In this document: positions 16,488 to 22,874 of the stretch, piece by piece
How positions within the stretch are numbered: position 1 is the stretch's first letter
Layout: each line of letters starts with the position of its first letter
From: Clostridia bacterium
GTDB lineage: Bacteria; Bacillota; Clostridia; Oscillospirales; CAG-272
NCBI GenBank assembly: GCA_024404475.1
Contig: JAKSPV010000006.1
Coordinates: 1-24,546 of the forward strand
Length of the DNA stretch: 24,546 nucleotides
Direction: 5' to 3'
The notes under the pieces: model-generated
Told to the model about the DNA's origin: nothing
Database searches by the model: none
Seen by the model: the letters and a program-made list of their open reading frames with translations, nothing else
Made by a program: the position numbers and the translations under genes

Positions 16488-16508
16488 TTGGTGTCCCCGC
16501 GGGACGTG

Positions 16509-17546
16509 TCAATGGAAGTAATACCGGATGCCGGTCGCCCAGGACTGGAGCGCGGAGAGGAGCGTGCCGGATGCGGACGCATCGGTGTTTTCGTTCTCGC
16601 CCTCAAGTTCGATCTGCGCGCCGCTGCCGGCGACGGTAACGAAGCGGCTGTCAACAACGTCGCTGCTGACCATGCCGAGCTTTTCGGTGGCGATTTCCTG
16701 AATGGTGCGGATGTCATCGCGGAGTTCCAGATCGACGCGGAGTTCGTTCTGCTCGGCGATGAGTGCTTCCTGACGCTGTTCAAGAGAGGTGATATCGCGG
16801 TTGACCTCGTTGGCCTCGGCAAAGCTGTAAATGATGACGAAGAGAAGAACGACGAAGACGATGCCGAGCGTGATCGCACCGACGGGAACGGAACGTTTCG
16901 CGGAGGAGATACGCTCCTCGGCGACCTGACCGCACAGACGGCGGTAGAGACTCTTGCAGGACTCTGCTACCCAATGGCAGGCATCGGAGAGGATCTCCAG
17001 AGCACCGCCGAGCACCGGAACGGCATAGATGCCGCTGCGCTCGGATTCCATTTGCTCCGCACGCTCGCGCTCATACTTGGCAGCGGTCTGACGGACTCTC
17101 GCGGCGCTGGAATATGCTTTCGTGTAGCCCGGAACGCGGATGTTCTCGGGAAGGACGAAACCGCGGTTACGGATCGCCTCGAACGTGCGGCTGCGCATGC
17201 GGCCGGACGTCTTTTCGGTGTAATCAAGCGGCTGGATACGGCGGCCGTTGTCGATCGAGCGAGTACGGACGGGCTCGGCGGCAGAAGCGGTGCGGACGGC
17301 AGAAGCGTACGTGCTGCGGGAAACGGCTTCGCGGCGGACGCTCGTTTCGGTGCGAACAGCCGGCGTCTGGAAAACAGCCGTCGGAGCATCTTCGTACGGA
17401 TCGATGCCGCGGGAAACACGCTGCATGACTTCACGCGTGGAAACGCTGCTTGCAAGGCCCGGTGCATTCACACCGCGCCCGCGGAACTCTCTCTGCAGTT
17501 TCTCGCAAAGGGGGTTTCTCATCATTTGCACTTCCTGGTTAGTCAA
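16509..17546 (-). CDS. FtsL-like divisome protein with long cytoplasmic N-terminus
   Basis: I assign this 345-residue protein as FtsL-like from position and topology, not from strong similarity. It lies between rsmH and pbp, the standard ftsL site. It has one membrane helix (about 219-242), then a charged coiled coil (about 245-285) ending IATEKLGMV, which matches the FtsL/DivIC pattern. FtsL is usually 90-130 residues. Here about 218 mostly basic, Arg/Ser/Thr/Ala-rich residues precede the helix, and about 55 residues follow the coiled coil. A strong GGGAGGG site seven bases before the TTG at 17546 supports that start; ATGs at 17525 and 17522 are alternatives with a weaker AGGAAG site. Its expected partners are FtsQ and a DivIC not seen here. 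Confidence 0.75.
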   Translation of the reverse strand: MTNQEVQMMRNPLCEKLQREFRGRGVNAPGLASSVSTREVMQRVSRGIDPYEDAPTAVFQTPAVRTETSVRREAVSRSTYASAVRTASAAEPVRTRSIDNGRRIQPLDYTEKTSGRMRSRTFEAIRNRGFVLPENIRVPGYTKAYSSAARVRQTAAKYERERAEQMESERSGIYAVPVLGGALEILSDACHWVAESCKSLYRRLCGQVAEERISSAKRSVPVGAITLGIVFVVLLFVIIYSFAEANEVNRDITSLEQRQEALIAEQNELRVDLELRDDIRTIQEIATEKLGMVSSDVVDSRFVTVAGSGAQIELEGENENTDASASGTLLSALQSWATGIRYYFH

Positions 17547-17609
17547 CTGTGTTCCCTCCCCTCGACACGCCGGTCAGCGACGTGCGGGTCTTATCTTCGT
17601 CTTTTTCTT

Positions 17610-18548
17610 TTATAACTTCATGACACACCGCAACTTCGCGCTGCGGGAGCGGGGGTTGCCGGCGAGTTCTTCCTCCGACGGGAGGATCGGCTTGCGGTTC
17701 ATGAGCTCGATAACCGGCTTTTTGCCGCACACGCACACCGGGAAGTCCGGCGGGCACGTGCATCCGGAGGCAAGCTGTGCGAAGGTCTGCTTAACGATCC
17801 GGTCTTCCAGCGACTGGAAGGTGATGACGGCGGCGCGGCCGCCCGGTTTCAGCCGGCGGATCGCGCCCTCAAGGGACGGTGCGATGGCGTCGAGCTCACC
17901 GTTGACCTCGATGCGGATCGCCTGGGAGGATCGCGTGGCGGGATGCTGCGCCTCGGCGCGGCTTGCCGCCGCGGGGATCGCGCCGGCGATCACGGAAGCA
18001 AGTTCCGTCGTCGTTGCGATCGGTCTCTCCTCTCGCGCACGGACGATCGCCGCCGCGATGCGGGGAGCAAATTTTTCTTCGCCGTAATCCCAGAGGATCC
18101 GGCGCAGGGACGTTTCATCGTAACCGTTCACGACCGAGTCGGCCGTTTTGGCGGCGCATTGATCCATGCGCATATCGAGCGGCGCGTCTGCCATGTAGGA
18201 GAAGCCGCGTCCGGCGTCGTCGAGCTGATGCGAGGACACGCCGAGGTCCCAAAGGACGCCGTCGATCCCGTCGATGCCGAGAGAATCAAGCACGTCGGCC
18301 ACCGCCGAGTAATTCGTTTTCACAAGCGTCACGCGATCGCCGAACGGAGCGAGCCGCTGCCGGCAGGCCGCCAGCGCTTCATCGTCTCTGTCGAGGCAGA
18401 TGAGGCGTCCGCCTTGCGGAAGCGCCGCCGCGATGAGCGAGGAGTGACCGCCGCCGCCCGCGGTGCAGTCAACGTAAATGCCGCCGCGCTGCGGTTCAAG
18501 TGCCGCGAGGCATTCCCCCGCGAGGACGGAAACGTGATGGAATTCCAT
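17610..18548 (-). CDS. rsmH: RsmH (MraW), 16S rRNA C1402 N4-methyltransferase
   Basis: Methylates N4 of cytidine 1402 in the decoding centre of 16S rRNA using S-adenosylmethionine. The 312-residue protein begins EFHHVSVLAGE, has the SAM-binding DCTAGGGGHSSLI (about 27-39), LDRDDEAL, GVLWDLGVSSHQLD, and the C-terminal MNRKPILPSEEE(L)AGNPRSRSAKLR block, all typical. Length is normal. The ATG at 18548 begins ten bases after the mraZ stop and has no clear ribosome binding site, so translation is probably coupled to mraZ; an upstream TTG at 18569 inside mraZ also lacks one. The second position in the dcw cluster is standard. Confidence 0.96.
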   Translation of the reverse strand: MEFHHVSVLAGECLAALEPQRGGIYVDCTAGGGGHSSLIAAALPQGGRLICLDRDDEALAACRQRLAPFGDRVTLVKTNYSAVADVLDSLGIDGIDGVLWDLGVSSHQLDDAGRGFSYMADAPLDMRMDQCAAKTADSVVNGYDETSLRRILWDYGEEKFAPRIAAAIVRAREERPIATTTELASVIAGAIPAAASRAEAQHPATRSSQAIRIEVNGELDAIAPSLEGAIRRLKPGGRAAVITFQSLEDRIVKQTFAQLASGCTCPPDFPVCVCGKKPVIELMNRKPILPSEEELAGNPRSRSAKLRCVMKL

Positions 18549-18558
18549 GCCGGGCGTA

Positions 18559-18981
18559 TCAGAGACCAAGCTGGATCATCAGGTCGGTGATGTCCTCGGG
18601 GCTCGTTGCCTCGGTCTGTGCCTTCCAGTTTGCCGCACTCCAGATCTCGGCGTGGTTGCCGCTGCCGATGACGACGGCTTCCTTTTCGATCTGTGCGAAC
18701 GCGACGAGGTCGGCGGAGAGAAGGATTCTTCCCTGCGAATCCGGCTGTGCGGTCTGCGCGTTCGAATAAATGAAGCGGATGAAGGCGCGTGCCTGTGTCG
18801 CAGGCAGCTCTTCGATCTTCCGCGTGTACTTTTCCCATTCTTCCATGGAGTAGACGCTGAGGCAATGGTCGGAGCCGCAGGTGATCATAAAGGTGTCACC
18901 GAGCAGTTCCCGGTGTTTCGCCGGCATGAACAAGCGGTTTTTGCTGTCCAGCGTATGTTCGTATTTTCCTGTGAGAACCAC
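18559..18981 (-). CDS. mraZ: MraZ, regulator of the division and cell wall cluster
   Basis: A DNA-binding regulator of the dcw operon built from two SpoVT/AbrB-like repeats. The 140-residue protein has the first repeat motif YEHTLDSKNRLFMPAKHR (7-24) and the second DSQGRILLSADLV further on. This matches the family length (about 143). The start is GTG at 18981 because AAGGAGGTG ends seven bases upstream and the protein then begins like other MraZ proteins; the frame extends 18 codons further without support. Three GTGG boxes with a 10 bp period lie between its promoter and the gene, as expected for an autorepressor. It is the first gene of the cluster and rsmH follows after ten bases. Confidence 0.96.
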   Translation of the reverse strand: MVLTGKYEHTLDSKNRLFMPAKHRELLGDTFMITCGSDHCLSVYSMEEWEKYTRKIEELPATQARAFIRFIYSNAQTAQPDSQGRILLSADLVAFAQIEKEAVVIGSGNHAEIWSAANWKAQTEATSPEDITDLMIQLGL

Positions 18982-19011
18982 CTGTCGGCACCTCCTTTTC
19001 CGTGATTTTAT

Positions 19012-19038
19012 CCACTTTCCACCACAACGCACCACTTT
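19012..19038 (-). promoter_or_regulatory. MraZ operator: three GTGG direct repeats
   Basis: On the minus strand AAAGTGG, GTTGTGG and AAAGTGG (19032-19038, 19022-19028, 19012-19018) recur every 10 bp exactly. MraZ is known to bind short GTG-containing direct repeats spaced about one helical turn in front of mraZ. They lie just after the predicted transcription start, so bound MraZ could block initiation or early elongation. Confidence 0.85.
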
Positions 19039-19047
19039 GGTATACCT

Positions 19048-19076
19048 ATTCTACACTATGAATGCCAAAAATGCAA
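19048..19076 (-). promoter_or_regulatory. Main promoter of the dcw cluster (PmraZ)
   Basis: On the minus strand TTGCAT (19071-19076) and TAGAAT (19048-19053) are 17 bp apart. The predicted start, near 19041, falls in a GGTATACC palindrome (19039-19046) and gives a leader of about 60 bases with the MraZ boxes and the ribosome binding site. Immediately upstream, four runs of six or seven A on the minus strand (19080-19118) may help as an UP-like or bent element. Confidence 0.75.
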
Positions 19077-19192
19077 TACTTTTTTTCAATTTTTTTGCGA
19101 TTTTTTTGATTGTTTTTTGGGATTTTCTACAATTTCTCCGTCCTTTTTTCGATTTCCCGCGCGGAATTTCGTCTTTTGCCTATTATTGCGAC

Positions 19193-19228
19193 AAAAAAAG
19201 AAAACCGCCCCTTTTTTCGGGGCGGTTT
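19193..19228 (-). terminator. Terminator of the HPr-uvrC-rsmD-coaD unit
   Basis: Downstream of coaD, a perfect 10 bp stem AAACCGCCCC/GGGGCGGTTT (19202-19211 with 19219-19228) with a 7-base loop is followed on the minus strand by a long T tract (A run 19193-19199). It isolates the mraZ promoter from the upstream unit. Confidence 0.93.
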
Positions 19229-19251
19229 CCGGTGCGGAAAACGCTGCTTTT

Positions 19252-19746
19252 TTACTTGTTTCGCCAGTATGCGAGAAGCTGTTCCGCCGCAGCGGCGGGA
19301 ACGGCGTCGCCGAGCGGTGCGCCGTAACGGATCAGCTCCCTGACGTACGTCGAGCTGATCGCGGAGAGCGTCGGATCGGTCGGCAAAATCACGGTTTCAA
19401 AGTCGGGATCGAAGCGGCGCATGATGTTAGCGAGGTCGTACTCGTAATCGAAGTCCGTCGCGCAGCGCGCACCGCGGACGAGAACGTCGGCTTTCTTGTC
19501 ATGCAGGAAATCGGAAACGAGCCCCTCGCAGAGCCCGACGCGGACGTTCGGAAGGTCGGCGACGGCGAGCCGGACAAGTTCCGTACGCTCGGCGGCCGTG
19601 AACAGATTGTTCTTTTCTGCATTTGCCGAAACTGCCACCCAAACGACGTCGAAAAGACGGGATGCGCGGGTGATCAGATCGACGTGGCCGGACGTCACGG
19701 GATCGAAACTGCCGGTGACGACGGCTGTCGTTTTGTTACGCTTCAT
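19252..19746 (-). CDS. coaD: CoaD, phosphopantetheine adenylyltransferase
   Basis: Transfers AMP from ATP to 4'-phosphopantetheine, the fourth step of coenzyme A synthesis. The 164-residue nucleotidyltransferase has VTGSFDPVTSGHVDLI (10-25), with the TxGH-type motif reading TSGH (18-21), VRGARCATDFDYE in the middle and the ISSTYVREL block near the end. Length is typical (about 160). The gene starts inside the end of rsmD (11-base overlap), the usual rsmD-coaD pairing in Bacillota, so translation is probably coupled. A strong terminator follows it. Confidence 0.96.
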   Translation of the reverse strand: MKRNKTTAVVTGSFDPVTSGHVDLITRASRLFDVVWVAVSANAEKNNLFTAAERTELVRLAVADLPNVRVGLCEGLVSDFLHDKKADVLVRGARCATDFDYEYDLANIMRRFDPDFETVILPTDPTLSAISSTYVRELIRYGAPLGDAVPAAAAEQLLAYWRNK

Positions 19747-20386
19747 CGGATGTTCCCTCCTGCCCTGCGGGCTCGAGCAGCGTCACGCGGACGCGGCCGT
19801 AAGTGGCGTTTTTGCGGACGGCAAAACGTTTTTCAAGCGACCCGTCGCCGCCGAACAGCGTCTCGCTCATCGCCGCTTCCTCCCGTTCGGGATTGGTGCG
19901 ACGTTTGCCGTAGGAGCGGTTCGTTTCGGGCGTTTCGGACTCGCAGACGATGATGGCGCCGGGCGCAAAAAGGCCGGCGTCAGAGAGTTTGCGGAGCGCC
20001 TCGGGCAGCAGGCCGGACGCGTATGGCGGATCGAGGAAGACGATATCGTACTGCTCTTTGCCGGCGGCGCCGCGGATGAACGAGGCGTAGTCGGCGGCGG
20101 CGGTGCGGCAGCGATCGAACAGTTTTGCCTTCTTCGCGTTCGCCATGATGATATCGGTCGCGGCGCGGTTCTCGTCGATCAGCGTCGCTTTGGCGGCGCC
20201 GCGGCTGAGCGCTTCGAGAGCAAGCTGGCCGGAGCCGGCGAAAAGATCGAGAACGCGGCGTCCCTCGATCTCGAACTGGATCATCGAAAACATGGATTCC
20301 TTGACGCGGTCTGTCGTCGGACGGGTGGACTCGCCCTCGAGCGTTTCGAGGTTCATGCCGCGCGCGGTACCGGTGATAATTCTCAT
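19736..20386 (-). CDS. rsmD: RsmD, 16S rRNA G966 N2-methyltransferase
   Basis: Methylates guanine 966 of 16S rRNA during 30S assembly. The 216-residue protein begins MRIITGTARGMNLETLEG, then RPTTDRVKESMFSMIQ, the SAM site VLDLFAGSGQLALEALSRGA and the catalytic DPPY motif in DIVFLDPPYASGL. The ATG at 20386 is chosen by family alignment and by a weak AAGG site; a longer frame runs backwards into uvrC in a shadow frame. It is about 30 residues longer than usual because of a charged C-terminal section that includes a PEREEAAMSETLFGGDGSLE segment and a tail overlapping coaD. It begins 16 bases after uvrC. Confidence 0.93.
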   Translation of the reverse strand: MRIITGTARGMNLETLEGESTRPTTDRVKESMFSMIQFEIEGRRVLDLFAGSGQLALEALSRGAAKATLIDENRAATDIIMANAKKAKLFDRCRTAAADYASFIRGAAGKEQYDIVFLDPPYASGLLPEALRKLSDAGLFAPGAIIVCESETPETNRSYGKRRTNPEREEAAMSETLFGGDGSLEKRFAVRKNATYGRVRVTLLEPAGQEGTSDEA

Positions 20387-20402
20387 GATGATGCAACCTT
20401 TC

Positions 20403-22313
20403 TTACTGCGGCTTGTGTGCCGCGGAAAAATACGAAATGATGTGCTCCGCGTCGGCGCGGGAAATGCCGGGCGCTGCGGCGAGCGTTTCGAGATCGGCGT
20501 CTTTGACGGCGCCGAGCGTGCCGAAATGGGCAAGGAGGCGTTTCGCCTTCGCCGGGCCGATGCCGGGGATCTTTTCGAGCGTGGAGGAACGCAGCGTCTT
20601 GCGCTTCTGCTGATCCATGCGCGAGACGGTGAAGCGGTGGACTTCCTCCTGCAGGCCGTAGACGAAGCGGAAGACCGCCTGCTCGCGCGCGACGCTGATC
20701 TCGCCGGTGTCGGAGCAGAGCGTGCGCGTTTTGTGGTGCTCGTCCTTGACCATGCCGAAAACGGGAATGCGGAAGCCCGCCTCGGCGAGCGCCTGCCGGA
20801 CGACGGAAACGTGTCCCCTGCCGCCGTCGAGGAGGATCAAATCGGGCATCTCGGCGTAAGAGCCGCCCTCATCAGCAAGATGCGCGGCGCGGCGCAGGAT
20901 CGCCTCCCGCATCGCGGCGTAGTCGTCCTGCCCCGATTGGCACTTGATCTTGAAAAAGCGGTAGTCGCTTTTTTTGAGTTTCGCGTTCTGCGCGACGATC
21001 ATGCCGGCTGTGATGTATTCGTTCCCGTAGGAGGAAATATCGTAGCACTCAATACGCTCGGGCAGCGTTTCAAGCCCGAGGAGCTGCGCGAGCGAGATGA
21101 GCAGTTTTTCGTCGCCCGACTCGCGGCGGTGTTCGTTCTCGCCGTGGCGGCGGGCATCATCCTCCGCCATGCGGCAGAGCTGGCGGGCGTCGCCTCGCTC
21201 CGGTGTGCGGAGCGTGACCTTATGGCCGGCTTCGGCGGAAAGGTACGTGCTGAGAGCGGTACACTCTTCCGCGGGGAGGCGGAACGAGAGCAGGATCTCG
21301 CGCGGGATATACGTACGTCCCTGGTAGAGCGAGACGATAAACGACGTGATCGGCGACTCGGTGTCGGACGCATCCTCCGTGGCGCTGTCCGCGTCGGGGA
21401 TCGCGCCAAGGATCTCGTCCGGTCCGAACAGGAAATGCTCTGTATCGGTGATATAGCCGGAACGGATATAGAACACGGCGGCGCACTGCATATTTTCGGC
21501 GGCGGAGACGGCGACGACGTCGCACTCGAAGTCCGGTGCGCCGACGGTCTTCTGCTTTTCCCCGAGGCGGCGCATCGCGGCGATGCTGTCGCGGAGGCGC
21601 GCGGCTTCCTCAAAGCGGAGCTCTTCGGCGCATTTGTTCATGCGCTCCTCCGTCTCGCGGATTGCCCTGCCGGTGTCGCCGCGGAGGATGTCAACGGCGC
21701 GTTTCGTGATCCCGGCGTACTCCTCCTCGGAAACGTCGCCGGCGCAAACGCCGACGCAGCGGCCGGTCTGCCGGTAGATACACGGACGCTCTTTACCGAT
21801 GTCGCGCGGGAACTGGAGTTTGCAGGCGGGCATGCCGAGCGTTTTTTCAAGCGTGTTGATGATCGAAAAGACGGCGGCGGTGCCGGAATAAGGGCCGAAG
21901 TAAAGCGAACCGTCCTCCGTACGCTGGCGCGTCATCGAAAGGCGCGGGTACGGAGCGCCGACGTTCAGCTTGATATACGGGTACGATTTCGCGTCTTTGA
22001 GCCGGATATTATAGCGCGGCGTGTGCTGCTTGATGAGCCGGTTTTCAAGGGCGAGCGCCTCCATTTCGGTGTCGCAGGTGATGAAATGGAAGTCATAGAC
22101 GCGGGAAGCCATGCGCGTCGTTTTGACGTCGTGCCAGCCGTGAAAATACTGGCTGACGCGGTCGTGGAGGCAGCGGGATTTGCCGACGTAGATGACGCGG
22201 TCGCGCTCGTCGAGCATGATATAGACGCCGGGCTGATGCGGGAGCGCCGCCGCTTTCGTGCGGAGATAGGCGAGACGCTCGTCCTCCGACGGGCGTCTGA
22301 CGTCGTTTCCCAT
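20403..22313 (-). CDS. uvrC: UvrC, nucleotide excision repair nuclease
   Basis: The UvrABC subunit that cuts DNA on both sides of a lesion. The 636-residue protein has the GIY-YIG domain (PGVYIMLDERDRVIYVGKS, 28-46), four cysteines (164, 178, 186, 190) with nearly the spacing of the iron-sulfur cluster ligands in E. coli UvrC, and a UVR domain (about 212-246) that binds UvrB. The RNase H-like nuclease domain contains IECYDISSYGNEY, ILLDGGRGHV and the HHKTRTL segment, and tandem helix-hairpin-helix motifs follow (IPGIGPAKAKRLL, then AAPGISRADAEHI). GGGAGGT precedes the ATG. It is in a unit with HPr upstream and rsmD downstream. Nothing is missing. Confidence 0.97.
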   Translation of the reverse strand: MGNDVRRPSEDERLAYLRTKAAALPHQPGVYIMLDERDRVIYVGKSRCLHDRVSQYFHGWHDVKTTRMASRVYDFHFITCDTEMEALALENRLIKQHTPRYNIRLKDAKSYPYIKLNVGAPYPRLSMTRQRTEDGSLYFGPYSGTAAVFSIINTLEKTLGMPACKLQFPRDIGKERPCIYRQTGRCVGVCAGDVSEEEYAGITKRAVDILRGDTGRAIRETEERMNKCAEELRFEEAARLRDSIAAMRRLGEKQKTVGAPDFECDVVAVSAAENMQCAAVFYIRSGYITDTEHFLFGPDEILGAIPDADSATEDASDTESPITSFIVSLYQGRTYIPREILLSFRLPAEECTALSTYLSAEAGHKVTLRTPERGDARQLCRMAEDDARRHGENEHRRESGDEKLLISLAQLLGLETLPERIECYDISSYGNEYITAGMIVAQNAKLKKSDYRFFKIKCQSGQDDYAAMREAILRRAAHLADEGGSYAEMPDLILLDGGRGHVSVVRQALAEAGFRIPVFGMVKDEHHKTRTLCSDTGEISVAREQAVFRFVYGLQEEVHRFTVSRMDQQKRKTLRSSTLEKIPGIGPAKAKRLLAHFGTLGAVKDADLETLAAAPGISRADAEHIISYFSAAHKPQ

Positions 22314-22343
22314 GCGGCCACCTCCCGTTTCCCTTTCTACAAA

Positions 22344-22378
22344 ATAATGCCGTTCAGGACGAGCCCGACCGGCATATT
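22344..22378 (-). terminator. Weak hairpin between HPr and uvrC
   Basis: A stem ATGCCG/CGGCAT (22347-22352 with 22370-22375), extendable by A/T pairs, is followed on the minus strand by TATTTTG. It may lower readthrough from the HPr gene into uvrC, as expected if HPr is needed in much larger amounts. Confidence 0.4.
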
Positions 22379-22398
22379 ATGAAGCATGTTGATTTCGC

Positions 22399-22662
22399 TT
22401 ATTCGTTGAAGCCGGTTTCCACCAGAGCGGACAGACCGTCCAGCGCTTCCTGCTCGTCCGCACCGTCGGCGATCAGCGTGATCTCCATATCTCTCACGAT
22501 GCCGAGCGAAAGAACGCCGAGCAAGCTCTTTGCGTTGACTCTGCGGTCGCCCCGTTCCACCCAGATGGAGCTCTTATAGGAATTGGCCTTCTGAATAAAG
22601 AACGTGGCAGGTCTCGCGTGAAGACCCACGCTGTTTTTCACGGTAACGTTACAAGAAATCAT
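22399..22662 (-). CDS. ptsH: HPr phosphocarrier protein
   Basis: HPr carries phosphate from enzyme I to sugar-specific enzymes II in the phosphotransferase system and, when phosphorylated on serine 46, serves in catabolite control in Bacillota. The 87-residue protein has His15 in VGLHARPAT and Ser46 in NAKSLLGVLSLGI, exactly at the standard positions. Histidine at 15 argues against Crh, which has glutamine there. GGGAG lies seven bases before the ATG at 22662. Enzyme I does not follow it; uvrC does. A near-consensus promoter lies upstream. A role outside sugar uptake cannot be excluded, because orphan HPr genes are common in Clostridia. Confidence 0.93.
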   Translation of the reverse strand: MISCNVTVKNSVGLHARPATFFIQKANSYKSSIWVERGDRRVNAKSLLGVLSLGIVRDMEITLIADGADEQEALDGLSALVETGFNE

Positions 22663-22737
22663 ACGTCTGCTCCCGATGATCTGAATTTGCTTCCGGCGCC
22701 TCATCTGCGCTCGCACGGATCCAATTTGATACTTTGG

Positions 22738-22766
22738 ATTATAGCATACAGATTCCGCAAAATCAA
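22738..22766 (-). promoter_or_regulatory. Strong extended -10 promoter of the HPr unit
   Basis: On the minus strand TTGATT (22761-22766) and a perfect TATAAT (22738-22743) are 17 bp apart, and TGC directly precedes the -10, giving an extended -10. This is the closest match to consensus in the window. The leader to the HPr start is about 70 bases. Confidence 0.85.
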
Positions 22767-22842
22767 GCCTTTTTTCGAATTTTTACGCTTTCGGCACTTT
22801 TTGCGGCGGGAAATGCGCTTTTTTGTCACTTTTGAACCGAAA

Positions 22843-22862
22843 AGCCCGCCAAAAGGCGGGCT
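22843..22862 (-). terminator. Terminator of ileS
   Basis: An 8 bp perfect stem AGCCCGCC/GGCGGGCT (22843-22850 with 22855-22862) with a four-base loop follows the ileS stop by 12 bases and is followed on the minus strand by a short T run within TTTCGGTTC. The weak T tract makes the call moderate. Confidence 0.65.
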
Positions 22863-22874
22863 CACGGTCATTTT

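Noticed and set aside
18978..18981. A fourth MraZ box at the mraZ start codon
   Set aside because: GTGG occurs there but is 34 bp from the third box, out of the 10 bp phase, and is explained by the GTG GTT start.
20103..22382. A 759-codon open frame on the plus strand
   Set aside because: It is antisense to uvrC and rsmD, both of which have intact motifs and ribosome binding sites. It has no recognisable domain.
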